This document shows, one piece after another, positions 49,940 to 63,323 of a stretch of 64,000 nt of DNA. The position numbers were made by a program, and so were the translations under genes. The stretch's first letter is position 1, and every line of letters begins with the position of its first letter. The DNA comes from Phytohabitans sp052068095 (GTDB taxonomy: Bacteria > Actinomycetota > Actinomycetes > Mycobacteriales > Micromonosporaceae), in NCBI RefSeq assembly GCF_052068095.1, contig NZ_JBQHDG010000003.1, positions 124,001-188,000 on the forward strand, given 5' to 3'. The notes beneath the pieces are model-generated. The model was not told the DNA's origin. It saw only the letters and a list, made by a program, of their open reading frames with translations, and did not search any database.

Positions 49940-50095
49940 TGGGCTTGTGGCGCGGGGGTGGCAGCGGGGGCCGGGGGGTTCGGCTCGCTCTGCGAGCCGC
50001 CGGGCTCCGCGGTCTCCGGCGGGAGCGGCGGTCCGCCGCTGACGCGGACCCGGGCAATTCTGCCGTGAAGCCCGGGCAATTCCTGCTTCGAAGCA
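49940..50095 (-). repeat. Intergenic repeat A, copy 5
   Basis: On the minus strand it reads GCTTCGAAGCAGGAATTGCC, then GCAGAATTGCCCGGGTCCGC (the start is duplicated), keeps GTCCGC/GCGGAC and GGCTCGC-AGA-GCGAGCC, and ends near CACAAGCCCACCCCC. It points the same way as the GNAT gene that ends at 50150. Confidence 0.85.
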
Positions 50096-50149
50096 ATGTC
50101 GCGGTGTGACCCCGCCGTCAGCTAGCGGCGGCGGGGTCACCGGAGCGGG

Positions 50150-50998
50150 CTAAGCCGTGGGGAAGACGGATGGGGTGGCGATGCAGGCGGTGCCTACGCG
50201 TTGGAAGCCGACCCGCGCGTAGACGCGGGCTATGTCGTCGCTGCCGGCCGACAGGAAGACCAGGTCGACGCCGTTGTCGAGGGCGTGCCTCGCCAGTGCC
50301 GCCGTGACGGCCGCGCCGAGGCCTCGGCGGCGGGCGGTGGGGAGCGTCGCCACGCCGGCGATCTCGGCCACGTCGTCGACCCGCTGGAGGATGCCACTCG
50401 CCACCACGCCTTCGAGGTCGGGGTCCGGTGGTGACGGTGACAAATATCCCAACACCGAGGCGCGGCGGCCGGCGTCCATCATGCGGCGCTCGTCGGCCAG
50501 TTCCTCGGGGGAGACGGGGAGCACCGCGGCGTCCCGCTCCTTGGGACCGGCCAAGCCCGTGGAGGTGCCGGGCGTACCGAATCCGACCGCTCCGACGGCC
50601 CGGCGCACCGCGACGTCGGCGGCGAACGTCGGTGCCGCCGCGTCGAGGAAGCGGACTTCCGCGCCCGCCGGGGTGACCAGGGCGGATGGATCCAGGACCA
50701 TCAATGGCGCCTCGAGTACCGCGAGTCCGGCCGAGCGGGCTACGGCCAGTAGGTCCGGCGTCACCTCGTGTACCCACTCGAATGCCTCGGGCGCACCGAT
50801 AGCGCGCTGACGAGCGCGAACCGAGGTAATGTCAGCGGCGGATGGCGGTGCTGCGGCGCCCAGGCGGGGGCGCGCGTAGAACGGCCAGCCCGGTCCGTCA
50901 CGGACGAAGAGCACGAGTCCACCGAAGTCCTCGGTGTGGGCACCGTCCCGGGGCACGGCGTCGTAGAAGCGTTCCAACCGTTCGAACAGTTCAGCCAC
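50150..50998 (-). CDS. GNAT-family N-acetyltransferase
   Basis: The 282-residue protein has an N-terminal part of about 130 residues typical of actinobacterial two-part GNATs (VHEVTPDLLAVARSAGL) and a C-terminal acetyltransferase domain with the acetyl-CoA loop GVATLPTARRRGLGAAVTAA and the closing strand ARVYARVGFQRVG. The acceptor is unknown. The start is clear and the gene is divergent from gltB across 118 bases. Confidence 0.9.
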   Translation of the reverse strand: MAELFERLERFYDAVPRDGAHTEDFGGLVLFVRDGPGWPFYARPRLGAAAPPSAADITSVRARQRAIGAPEAFEWVHEVTPDLLAVARSAGLAVLEAPLMVLDPSALVTPAGAEVRFLDAAAPTFAADVAVRRAVGAVGFGTPGTSTGLAGPKERDAAVLPVSPEELADERRMMDAGRRASVLGYLSPSPPDPDLEGVVASGILQRVDDVAEIAGVATLPTARRRGLGAAVTAALARHALDNGVDLVFLSAGSDDIARVYARVGFQRVGTACIATPSVFPTA

Positions 50999-51116
50999 GT
51001 GTGATCAATCTCCGCTGGTGGAGTTCAGGAACCCCTAACGTAGACTCGAAGGACTCAGCAGGGCCGACGTCGTCCCGACCTATCCCACGTAGCGCGAGCG
51101 ACGACAAGGAGGCCCG

Positions 51117-55677
<4,561 letters not shown>

Positions 55678-55685
<8 letters not shown>

Positions 55686-57153
55686 CCCTCAAGGTTTCCT
55701 TCGCTACGGCCGCCGGCTTCCCGCCCGGCGGCCGGTCCCGGTGCGCATCCAGGACTGGCGCGAGGTCTACCCGGTCGCCGAAGAGGGGCTGATCCGCGAG
55801 CAGGCCACCCGCTGCATGGACTGCGGCATCCCGTTCTGCCACGACGGCTGCCCGCTGGGCAACCGCATCCCCGACTGGAACGACCTGGTCCGCACCGGCA
55901 GCTGGGCGTCGGCGATCGAGTCGCTGCACGCCACCAACAACTTCCCGGAGTTCACCGGGCGGCTGTGCCCGGCGCCCTGCGAGGCGGCGTGCGTGCTCGG
56001 CATCGCCGGCGGCGAGCCGGTCACCATCAAGCAGGTCGAGGTCGAGATCATCAATCGGGCCTTCGAGCGGGGGTACGTCACCCCGCAGGCCGTGCCGCCG
56101 CCGTCCGGCAAGCGGGTCGCGGTCGTGGGTTCCGGGCCCGCCGGGCTCGCCGCCGCGCAGCAGCTCGCCCGCGCCGGTCACCAGGTGACCGTGTACGAGC
56201 GGGACGACGCGATCGGCGGCCTGATGCGCTACGGCATCCCCGACTTCAAGCTGGAGAAGGAGCACATCGACCGCCGCCTCGCGCAGATGGCGGCCGAGGG
56301 CGTCCTCTTCCGCACCGGGGTCAACGTGGGCGTGGATGTGACGGCTTCTTCGTTGCGCGAGTCTCACGACGCGGTGCTGCTGGCATGCGGCGCGCTCGCC
56401 AGCCGGGACACACCGGAGACGGCCGGCCGTGAGCTGCGCGGCGTACACCTGGCGATGGACCACCTCGTCCCGGCCAACCGTGTGGTTGCCGGCCTGGCCG
56501 ACTCCGCCCCGATCGACGCCAACGGCAAGCACGTGGTCATCATCGGCGGCGGCGACACGGCGGCCGACTGCCTGGGCGTCGCCCACCGGCAGGGCGCGGC
56601 GGGCATCATCCAGCTCGACCTGTACCCGCAGCCGCCGGACGCCCGCGACGAAGAGCGCGACCCGTGGCCGGTCTGGCCGTGGATCCTGCGCAACTACCCG
56701 GCGCACGAAGAGGGCGGCGAGCGCGTGTTCGCGGTCGCGGTCCAGGAGTTCGTCGACGACGGCGCCGGCAACGTGCGCGCGGTGCGCATCGCCGAGGTGA
56801 CCGTGGAGAAGGTCGACGGCCGGCGCATCCTGACCTTCGTGCCCGGCTCCGAGCGCGAGCTGCCGGCCGACCTCGTGCTGCTGGCGATCGGCTTCGACGG
56901 CACCGAGGAGCAGCCGCTGCTCGACCAGCTCGGCGTCGCCCGCAACAGGCGCGGCGCGATCGACGCCCGCCCCGACTGGCAGACCGCGGCCGACGGCGTC
57001 TTCGTGGCCGGCGACATGCACCGCGGCGCCTCGCTCATCGTGTGGGCGATCGCCGAAGGCCGCGCCGCGGCGGCGGCCATCCACTCGTACCTCGGCGGGG
57101 AAGGCTCGCTCCCGGCCCCGGTCACCCCGGCGGCCCAACCCCTGGCGGTGTAG
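55678..57153 (+). CDS. gltD: Glutamate synthase small subunit
   Basis: It takes electrons from NADPH through FAD and two 4Fe-4S clusters and passes them to GltB. The 491-residue protein has the cluster cysteines in TRCMDCGIPFCHDGCPLGN and CPAPCEAACVLGI, the FAD motif VAVVGSGPAGLAAAQQLA, the NADPH motif VIIGGGDTAADCLG and the closing GVFVAGDMHRGASLIVWAI. The GTG start lies inside the gltB end. A vapBC pair on the other strand ends two bases after its stop. Confidence 0.98.
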
Positions 57154-57154
57154 G

Positions 57155-57550
57155 TCAGATTTCGACGAGCGGAAGGTCCGTCCGGGTGAAGTCGTTGCCC
57201 AGGCAGAGGAGCGGCTCGCTCGCGACGCGGCCGACCGCGTAGGTGAGGCAGTCGCCGAAGTTCAGCGCCGCCGGGTGGCGGCCCTTGCCGTACCGGAGGT
57301 AGGCGTCGACCGCGACCGGCCAGTGGTCGGCGGTGAACGAGATAACCCGCAGCTCGCTCTCCTGGACGAACCGCGCGAGCAAGGTCTTTCCGGGTATGCC
57401 GAGCCGGGCGGCCAGCACGATGCCGGTCTCGACGAGAGTGGGGGCGCCTACACCGGGGGCGTGCTCCGACTCGACCAGCTTTTCCAGCAGGGGCTCCCAC
57501 TCCGCCTCCTGGAGGAGGATGGCGATGATCGCCGAGCTGTCGACGATCAC
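57155..57550 (-). CDS. vapC: PIN-domain toxin, VapC type
   Basis: The 131-residue protein is a likely endoribonuclease. The four acidic residues of the PIN active site are in place: Asp4 (MIVDSSAII), Glu41 (TLVETGIVL), Asp100 (NFGDCLTYA) and Asp120 (LGNDF). The start is a GTG that overlaps the antitoxin stop (GTGA), the normal coupling for vapBC. It converges on gltD with one base between. Target RNA is unknown. Confidence 0.92.
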   Translation of the reverse strand: MIVDSSAIIAILLQEAEWEPLLEKLVESEHAPGVGAPTLVETGIVLAARLGIPGKTLLARFVQESELRVISFTADHWPVAVDAYLRYGKGRHPAALNFGDCLTYAVGRVASEPLLCLGNDFTRTDLPLVEI

Positions 57551-57819
57551 ACGCCCTCCGTGCCGTATCCGAGGATCTCCTCCCGCTGCGCCTTCGTCAG
57601 CGTGGTGCCTCGGACGTCGTCGGGGACCTGCGGCCAGGCCTCGTCAGCGAGGAAACGGCGCAGGCGGTCGTCGCGATCCCGCTTGGTGCGGGCCGCCATG
57701 AGCCGGGCGCGGCGCTCCTTCAGCGCGACGTTGATGGCCCGGGTCTTGCTCTCGCCGGCCAGGGCCGCGACCTCCGCCGCCAGCTCTTCGGTCTCCGGGT
57801 CCTTCACGTTCAATGCCAT
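57547..57819 (-). CDS. vapB: VapB-type antitoxin
   Basis: The 90-residue protein resembles the Rv0623/PSK group of VapB antitoxins: MALNVKDPETEELAAEVAAL, then GESKTRAINVALKERRARL, which would form a ribbon-helix-helix-like DNA-binding dimer, and a C-terminal tail (LGYGTEGV) that should wrap the toxin. The ATG at 57819 is chosen; a longer in-phase start covers the operator. Direct repeats TTACACC lie directly upstream. Confidence 0.9.
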   Translation of the reverse strand: MALNVKDPETEELAAEVAALAGESKTRAINVALKERRARLMAARTKRDRDDRLRRFLADEAWPQVPDDVRGTTLTKAQREEILGYGTEGV

Positions 57820-57846
57820 GGTGTAAGGGTATTCCTCAGGGTGTAA
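57820..57846 (-). promoter_or_regulatory. Candidate VapBC operator
   Basis: GGTGTAA occurs at 57820 and 57840, two helical turns apart; on the minus strand these read TTACACC directly before the vapB ATG. Toxin-antitoxin complexes commonly bind such repeats to repress themselves. Confidence 0.55.
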
Positions 57847-57858
57847 ATCCACCAGAGG

Positions 57859-57892
57859 CGGTCGGGGGCCGCCGGCAAGCGGCCCCCGACCG
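57859..57892 (-). terminator. Hairpin terminator of the secreted repeat protein gene
   Basis: CGGTCGGGGGCCGC and GCGGCCCCCGACCG pair over 14 bases with a six-base loop, seven bases past the stop. Confidence 0.85.
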
Positions 57893-57898
57893 GGCTTC

Positions 57899-58966
57899 TC
57901 AGAACTCCGAGTTGTAGCTGGTGAACGAACCGGCGTCGACGCGGCCGCCGCCGGCGTTGTAGCAGGCGACGTTGCGCACGATCACGGTGGAGCCGCTGTA
58001 CGACCACGGTGCCTGGAGGTTGCAGAACTCACCGCTCTGGCCGTTGGCCGACACCTGCACCGTGTCCGGGCGCTGCGCGAGCGCGCGGAAGCCGACCAGC
58101 GTCAGCCCGGGGCCCGATGACACGAGCGCGTTCGCGCCGAGGCCGAGCTGCGAGTTGAAGTTGGTCGTCGGCGGGCCCGGGTTGGGCGCGGGCGGCGGCT
58201 GCATGTTCCAGACGTAGCCGAAGAACTTCGGCGGGAACGCCGAGCCGAAGAGCGACCGCTCCAGCTGGTAGCTCAGCGTGAACCCGGTTTTGAGCGGCAC
58301 GCCCGTCCCGTCGAAGCAGAACACCAGCACGTCCTGCGACACGCTGTTGGAGTTCCACTTGGCGATCTGGCAGTGTGCTCCGACGCTGCTGTTGACCGCG
58401 GTCACCTGGAGGCTGCCGTCGTTCGGCCCGGGTGAGCCGAGCCCGCGGAAGCGCACCAGGTACTCGCCGGTCGCGGTCGACGACACCGAGTTGCCGGTGC
58501 CGAAGACCGAGTTGTACTCGCTCACGATCGCGGTGCTGGCGTCGGCGTGCACGTACCCGTAGTGGCCCGGTACCCCGTCGGGCGGTGAGCTGCTCGTGAA
58601 GACCGCGGTGAACGGCGTGTCGATGCCGAAGCCGCCCGGCCGGAAGCAGCCGACGTACGCGATCTGGTCGGTGCCCGAGTGGCCCCACTTCAGCGCCTGG
58701 CACCAGATCGGGCGCCCGCTGATCGCGGTGACGTGTACGACGCCGCCCTTCGCGGCCTGGCCGGGGAAGACGACCTCGTAGAAACCGCCGCCGAACGGGG
58801 TGACGGTGGTGGCCGGCGGCCAGGTGCCGGAGGGCACCGTGGTGGCGCCGTTCCACAGCACGAAGCCGTGCCCGTCCGGCACCGCGGCCTGCGCGGGCGC
58901 GGCCAGTCCGACGGCCGCCAGTGCCGCGGCGACGCCGACGGCGGCGAGCCTGTGAAGGATTCCCAT
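57899..58966 (-). CDS. Secreted protein with three related repeats
   Basis: The 355-residue protein has a signal peptide (LHRLAAVGVAAALAAVG..., cleavage after APAQA). The rest is three modules of about 105 residues, each with a GxxYxVxFPG or YLVRFRGLG strand, a V(T/S)AxxGxxxxC strand and a V(x)CF or VACY strand. Each module has two cysteines (WCQALKWG/VGCFRPG; HCQIAKWN/VFCFDGT; FCNLQAPW/VACYNAG), probably disulfides. The pattern suggests an extracellular binding or structural protein. No catalytic motif is seen. AAGGAGCG lies before the ATG. Confidence 0.88.
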   Translation of the reverse strand: MGILHRLAAVGVAAALAAVGLAAPAQAAVPDGHGFVLWNGATTVPSGTWPPATTVTPFGGGFYEVVFPGQAAKGGVVHVTAISGRPIWCQALKWGHSGTDQIAYVGCFRPGGFGIDTPFTAVFTSSSPPDGVPGHYGYVHADASTAIVSEYNSVFGTGNSVSSTATGEYLVRFRGLGSPGPNDGSLQVTAVNSSVGAHCQIAKWNSNSVSQDVLVFCFDGTGVPLKTGFTLSYQLERSLFGSAFPPKFFGYVWNMQPPPAPNPGPPTTNFNSQLGLGANALVSSGPGLTLVGFRALAQRPDTVQVSANGQSGEFCNLQAPWSYSGSTVIVRNVACYNAGGGRVDAGSFTSYNSEF

Positions 58967-59129
58967 AGCGCTCCTTCGTGGGTTGGGTATGGGACGTCAG
59001 AACAGAGCGCCCGATCGACCGGCCTGATATGCCGACTAGGCGACAGCCGAACGGCCGGATTTGATAAGACACGTCCACGTGATCTTGGGGATACCGGCAC
59101 GACACAGGCCGCTCCGAGAGTGATCAACC

Positions 59130-59408
59130 ATGGCTCCCACCCCACCCACGGACGCCGAGCTCGACGTGATGATCAGAGCTCGCCTCGCCTCCCTCGGAAT
59201 CGACCTCGACCAGCTGCCGCCCGGCACCGCGCCCGACCCGGCGACCGGTGCGCCCGGCCGCGACTCGGTGCTCGCCTCCCTGCGCTCGTTCGTGCGCGGC
59301 AGCGTGACGGCGATCGCCGCGTACCGGCTGCCCGGCGCCGATCCCGCGCTTTCCCAGCAGCCGGCCCCGATGCTCTACCCCTCGATCAGCACGGAGTGGC
59401 GCAAATGA
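59130..59408 (+). CDS. Small protein coupled to the Tat amidase
   Basis: The 92-residue protein reads PPTDAELDVMIRARLASLGI then DLDQLPPGTAPDPATGAPGR, followed by a helix (SVLASLRSFVRGSVTAIAAY) and LYPSISTEWRK. It has no signal peptide or cysteine. The stop overlaps the amidase ATG by four bases, so the two are made together; it may be a chaperone or partner, but this is inference. No family is recognised. Confidence 0.72.
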   Translation: MAPTPPTDAELDVMIRARLASLGIDLDQLPPGTAPDPATGAPGRDSVLASLRSFVRGSVTAIAAYRLPGADPALSQQPAPMLYPSISTEWRK

Positions 59409-61000
59409 CCACAGTGGATAGACGAGCGTTTCTCGCCCGCACCGCCGCGGTGGCGGCCGCGGCCGCTGCCGGCGCTTCGGCCATCCCCGGAGTGGCGTGG
59501 GCCGGCGGGCCGGCGAGGTTCGGCGCCGGCGCCTACGCGCGTCCCCGCCCGGAGGCCTTCGCCGATCCGACCGAGCTGACGCTCGCCGAGGCCGCCTGGA
59601 TGATCAAGAACGGCAGGCTCACGCCGGCCGATCTCGTCGAGGCGTACCTGGCGCGCGTCGGCGCGTACGAGCCGGTGTACCAGGCCTTCAACACCGTGCT
59701 CGCCGACCAGGCGCGAGCGGCGGCGAAGGCGGCCGGCAAGCGGCGTCACACCGGGCCGCTGCACGGCATCCCGCTCGCCGTCAAGGACAACTACTGGACC
59801 GCCGGCGTGCGCACGACCGCCAACTCGTACCTCTTCCAGGACTTCGTGCCGCCGTACGACGCGACCGCCGTCGCCCGCCTCAAGGCGAACGGCGCGATCG
59901 TGCTCGGCAAGACCCAGATGGGTCCACTCGCGACGACCCGAGCGACCACACCGGACGGTCGCGTCACGACGGTCAACGCGTGGACACCCACCATCCCGGG
60001 TACGGACCCGGGCGGCTCGTCGACCGGCACGGCCACGTCGGTGGCCGGGCGGATGGCGACCTCGGGCACCGGCACGCAGACCGGCGGCTCGATCACCGCG
60101 CCGTCCAACGCGCAGAACCTGACCGGTCTCAAGCCCACCATGGGCCGCGTGTCGCTGGCCGGCATCATCCCGCTCAGCTACACGCGCGACCACCCCGGCC
60201 CGCTCGCCCGCGACGCCAAGGACGCGGCCATCATGCTCACCGCCATGGCGGGGGAGGACCCGGCCGACCCGCGCACGCAAGGGCTGCCCCACGTGCCCGA
60301 CCTTGTCGAGGCGGCGACCCCGGTCTACTCGGGCCGCAAGGTCCGCGCGCGGTGGAGCACGCGGATCGGCGTTCTTCCGGGCTACGCCGACGGCACGTCC
60401 GCCACCGCCCTGGCCCGCCAGGCGTTTCTCTCCACAGTGGACAAGATTGACGGCGTGCGGCTGGTCGACGTGCCGCTGCCCGACGAGTGGGAGCTGCTGA
60501 CCGGCGGCGCCTTCAACAACGTCCGCCTACCCGAACGCAGCGAGCCCTTCATGCCCTACCTCCGCACCGACCTGCGCGGCTTCGGCGTGTCGGTCACCGG
60601 CTGGCTCCAGGGCGCGCTGCTCGGCGCGAACGAGTTCCTCACCGGCCAGCGGGCCAAGCTGCTGCTGCTGGAACGCGTGCTGGACCAGATCTTCGACCGC
60701 TGCGACGTGGTGGTGCAGACCGGCCCGGTGCCGTTCGACATCCTGGGCCTGCCCGAGATCGGCTTCCCGATCGGCTTCACGGCCGCCGGTGTGCCGATCG
60801 GCACGATCCTGGGCGGCGAGCCCTACGCCGAGGACCGCCTGCTGTCGGTCGTGGCCGCCTACCAGGCCGTGACCGACTGGCACTGGCGCCGCCCACCCAA
60901 CCCACCGGCCTCCGCCGCCGTCTCCGCGCTCCGCTCGTCTCCGGCGGTCGCCGATCGCGGCCGCCTGACGGCCGAGGACGTGGTAGCCCAGATGCAGTAA
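59405..61000 (+). CDS. Tat-exported amidase-signature enzyme
   Basis: The 531-residue protein begins with a twin-arginine signal (TTVDRRAFLARTAAV, then an Ala-rich core and GVAWAGG). The amidase-signature triad is present: Lys in GIPLAVKDNYW, cis-Ser in DPGGSSTGTAT and the nucleophile Ser in TGTQTGGSITAPS, followed by NLTGLKPTMGRVS. It should cleave an amide outside the membrane; the substrate is unknown. It is co-translated with the small upstream protein. Repeat A6 begins eight bases after the stop. Confidence 0.94.
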   Translation: MTTVDRRAFLARTAAVAAAAAAGASAIPGVAWAGGPARFGAGAYARPRPEAFADPTELTLAEAAWMIKNGRLTPADLVEAYLARVGAYEPVYQAFNTVLADQARAAAKAAGKRRHTGPLHGIPLAVKDNYWTAGVRTTANSYLFQDFVPPYDATAVARLKANGAIVLGKTQMGPLATTRATTPDGRVTTVNAWTPTIPGTDPGGSSTGTATSVAGRMATSGTGTQTGGSITAPSNAQNLTGLKPTMGRVSLAGIIPLSYTRDHPGPLARDAKDAAIMLTAMAGEDPADPRTQGLPHVPDLVEAATPVYSGRKVRARWSTRIGVLPGYADGTSATALARQAFLSTVDKIDGVRLVDVPLPDEWELLTGGAFNNVRLPERSEPFMPYLRTDLRGFGVSVTGWLQGALLGANEFLTGQRAKLLLLERVLDQIFDRCDVVVQTGPVPFDILGLPEIGFPIGFTAAGVPIGTILGGEPYAEDRLLSVVAAYQAVTDWHWRRPPNPPASAAVSALRSSPAVADRGRLTAEDVVAQMQ

Positions 61001-61007
61001 CGTTTTT

Positions 61008-61133
61008 GGGCAGATTTGCCCGCGCCCGCGTCAGCTGCGGACCGTTTGCTCCCGCGGGCACCGCTGCGGCCGGCGGCTCGCGGCGCTCGCCGAAACCCCC
61101 GGCCTCCGCTGCCGGCTCCGCGGGACAAGCCCA
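61008..61133 (+). repeat. Intergenic repeat A, copy 6
   Basis: It begins GGGCAGATTTGCCCGCGCCC, continues GCGTCAGCTGCGGACCG and CTCCCGCGGGCACCGC, and ends GCGGGACAAGCCCAC. The GGCTCGC stem is partly altered. It points the same way as the amidase gene it follows. Confidence 0.9.
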
Positions 61134-61310
61134 CGCCGCGCGTCGCTCCGGCAGCCTCCGCTTGTGCGTGCGGGTCGGCAGCCGTCCCCGGGCCGGCGGC
61201 CCGGGATGGGTGAGGTGTTCGTGGAGCCCTTTGCTCTGCTCCCCTATGGGAGGCGGCCGGGCGGTTCACCCGCTCCTGGACGTGGGTGGCCGCTGTGGGG
61301 GAGCCCCGCC
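61134..61310. other. Non-coding spacer between A6 and A7
   Basis: About 180 bases with no convincing coding frame. I see no clear repeat in it. A long frame of the amidase shadow passes through but lacks protein character. Confidence 0.5.
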
Positions 61311-61368
61311 TCTAGAGACCTTTCGGAGTCAGGGTTCGCGAGGGCGGCCACAACGCACGGTCAAATTC

Positions 61369-61531
61369 GAGACAGGATTCTTCCCAGGTCCGCGTCAGCG
61401 GTAGACCGTATGCTCCCGCGGGCACCGCTCCCGGCCGGCGGCTCGCGGGGCGAGCCGAAACCCCCGGCCGTCCACTGCCAGCTCCGCGGGACAAGCCCCC
61501 ACCACCGCCAGCATCCTGACACAGCGTCACC
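61369..61531 (+). repeat. Intergenic repeat A, copy 7
   Basis: It begins GACAGGATTCTTCCCAGG and matches A1 nearly base for base to GCGTCACCAGC, including GGCTCGC-GGG-GCGAGCC. It lies in the same gap as A6 and in the same direction. Confidence 0.92.
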
Positions 61532-61715
61532 AGCTGCGGTGTCGGGCTTTGGATCTAGAACGCTTAGGGTTGAAATAGCGCCCTAACTCTCCAAGATCTC
61601 GCACCGGACACCGTTCACGCCACCGCGGCGGTTACTCGCGGTGACGGCGCATCTGTCCGGTCTGTTGCCCGTCGCTTCGGCACGGGGCATTGTGGACAAA
61701 CGAACTACGCGCGGG

Positions 61716-61800
61716 GTGAGCGTGACCAGCGGCGGACGGGTGAGGCCGCGGGAGCAGCGGTCTGGACCACGACGGACATCGCGGTAGCTCGAATCTGCCT
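61716..61800 (-). repeat. Intergenic repeat B, copy 6
   Basis: On the minus strand it begins GGCAGATTCGAGCTACCGCG, continues ATGTCCGTCGTGGTCC and ends GCTGGTCACGCTCACC. Similarity with B3 continues to 61620 and with B1 to 61578 (GCGAGATCT...GAGTTAGGGCG). It points the same way as the NlpC/P60 gene that ends at 61846. Confidence 0.92.
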
Positions 61801-61845
61801 TTGAATCGAGCCCGAGACCGCGGCGACCCTGACTCCGAAAGGTCT

Positions 61846-62817
61846 CTAGATGCGGCGGGCGGTGCGGAAGCGGACGCCGTAGTGGCCGGAGCCGTCCAGC
61901 AGGGAGTCGCCGCCAGTGTCGCCGAGGGTCGGGCCGTCGGCCTTGGTACGGCTGGAGATGAAGCGGTGCCGGCCGTTGCTGTCGACGCCCAGGTACATGC
62001 CCATGTGCTCGATGTGGTCGTTGAGGACCGGGCCGCCGTTGAAGAAGACCAGGTCGCCGGCGTTGAGCCGTTCGTACTCGCGGGCCTGGGTGCCGCGGTT
62101 GGGCATCAGTTGCGCGCCGGGGCCGAACTCGGCGATCGCGTACGCGCGGCGGGGCAGGCCGGTGCCGGGGGTGTTGGTGCCGCGCAGGGGGTAGCCCATG
62201 CGGTAGCCGTACACCATGCGGAGGAAGCCCGAACAGTCGAGGCTGCGGATGTGGTCGGGGTCGGGGCGTTCCTTCTTGCCGTCCGGAAACTCCCAGTCGA
62301 CGCCGAGGTAGTCGTAGAAGTCGGAGCGTTCGGCGCGGCCGTCGGGGTCGGTGTTGGAGAGCGGACCGAAGGAGGCGTCGCGCTTGGCGCCGTCGACGTA
62401 CTCCATCGCGATGGCCAGCGCGTCGGGGCTGCGGTCGTCGAGTGCCTTCTCCAACCAGGGGCGTACCCAGGTGTCGTCGACGGAATCCTTCTGCCAGGGG
62501 CGCGGCGCGAGGCGGATCCAGGCGTCGGTGGTGATCGTCGCGGACGTGTGTGCCTGCTCGGCGAAGGTGCGCGAGGGTCCGGTGAGGCGCACCGTGCGGG
62601 CCTTGTCGGTGAAGACGGCCAGTGTCTTGCCGCCGGCGTCGACGACGAGCGTGCGCGCCGGGTCGCTCACCCGCTTGAACTGGAGCTCATCGACGGGTGG
62701 CGCGGACACGAAGTCCGGCTCGGGAGCGGCCGCGGGAGCCGCCGGGCGATCCCCGGTCTGACATCCGGCGACGGCGAGAAGTACAAGGGCGACCACGCCC
62801 ATCAAACCCCGATGCAT
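61846..62817 (-). CDS. NlpC/P60-like lipoprotein hydrolase
   Basis: The 323-residue protein has a lipoprotein signal with lipobox VAGC19. About 170 residues follow with no recognised fold (possibly an SH3-like binding part), then an NlpC/P60-type domain with Cys195 in RSLDCSGFLRMVYGYRMGYP, a GDLVFFNGGP turn and a histidine in HIEHMGMYLG. Such enzymes cut gamma-D-glutamyl bonds in peptidoglycan or poly-gamma-glutamate. The gene lies 14 bases after pgsC-like and points the same way, which favours a role in handling the polymer made by that cluster. Confidence 0.88.
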   Translation of the reverse strand: MHRGLMGVVALVLLAVAGCQTGDRPAAPAAAPEPDFVSAPPVDELQFKRVSDPARTLVVDAGGKTLAVFTDKARTVRLTGPSRTFAEQAHTSATITTDAWIRLAPRPWQKDSVDDTWVRPWLEKALDDRSPDALAIAMEYVDGAKRDASFGPLSNTDPDGRAERSDFYDYLGVDWEFPDGKKERPDPDHIRSLDCSGFLRMVYGYRMGYPLRGTNTPGTGLPRRAYAIAEFGPGAQLMPNRGTQAREYERLNAGDLVFFNGGPVLNDHIEHMGMYLGVDSNGRHRFISSRTKADGPTLGDTGGDSLLDGSGHYGVRFRTARRI

Positions 62818-62831
62818 CAACGAACTCCCTT

Positions 62832-63323
62832 CTACGTCACCGGCACCAGGCCGGTCAGGATGCCGCTGATCACCACGCCGTAGGTCGCCGCGGAGACGAC
62901 CGTGGTCGCGAGGATGGTCGCGCCCTTGGGTTGGCGGATCAGCTGGTACGCGATGAGGCCCGGCGCCACGAAGCCGAGCGTCTGGTGCGCGAAGAGCAGT
63001 GGCACGTCGCGCTGGATGATGAGGAACGCCGTCACCTGGAGCAGCACGCTCAGCAGCACCACGGCGGCGAAGAGACGCTTGCCGTACAGGATGACGATCC
63101 GCTGGAGCACCTTCATCAGCCCGTACGTCACGACGGTCATGACCACCATCACCACGGCCTGGAGGCGGTCTTCCACCATGGCGAGCGCCATCCAGCCCGG
63201 CGTGATCATGCCGCCGGGGGAGAGGTTGGTGGTCAGGTAGCAGACCAGCGCGAAGATCAGGCCGACGCCGAGGCACATGGTGGCCAGTTGGGGGCTCAGC
63301 TCGCCGCCGGGGATGAAGTTCAC
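62832..63323 (-). CDS. pgsC: Poly-gamma-glutamate synthesis protein PgsC/CapC-like
   Basis: The 163-residue membrane protein has about five hydrophobic segments and the family start MCLGVGLIFALVCYLTTNLS then PGGMITPGWMALAMVEDRLQ. In Bacillus, PgsC/CapC forms the membrane part of the poly-gamma-glutamate synthase with PgsB/CapB. The GTG at 63323 overlaps the pgsB-like stop (GTGA), giving the normal size; longer in-phase frames are shadows. Capsule synthesis of this type is uncommon in actinobacteria. Confidence 0.88.
   Translation of the reverse strand: MNFIPGGELSPQLATMCLGVGLIFALVCYLTTNLSPGGMITPGWMALAMVEDRLQAVVMVVMTVVTYGLMKVLQRIVILYGKRLFAAVVLLSVLLQVTAFLIIQRDVPLLFAHQTLGFVAPGLIAYQLIRQPKGATILATTVVSAATYGVVISGILTGLVPVT

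Larger units (their letters stand above)
61311..61850. mobile_element. Possible MITE-like unit with 25-bp inverted ends
   Basis: TCTAGAGACCTTTCGGAGTC and the next five bases (61311-61335) recur exactly as the reverse complement at 61826-61850. The 540-base interval carries A7 reading inward from the left and B6 reading inward from the right, and no coding frame. The right end overlaps the NlpC/P60 stop codon. No clear target duplication is visible, so a simple stem-loop origin remains possible. Confidence 0.5.
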
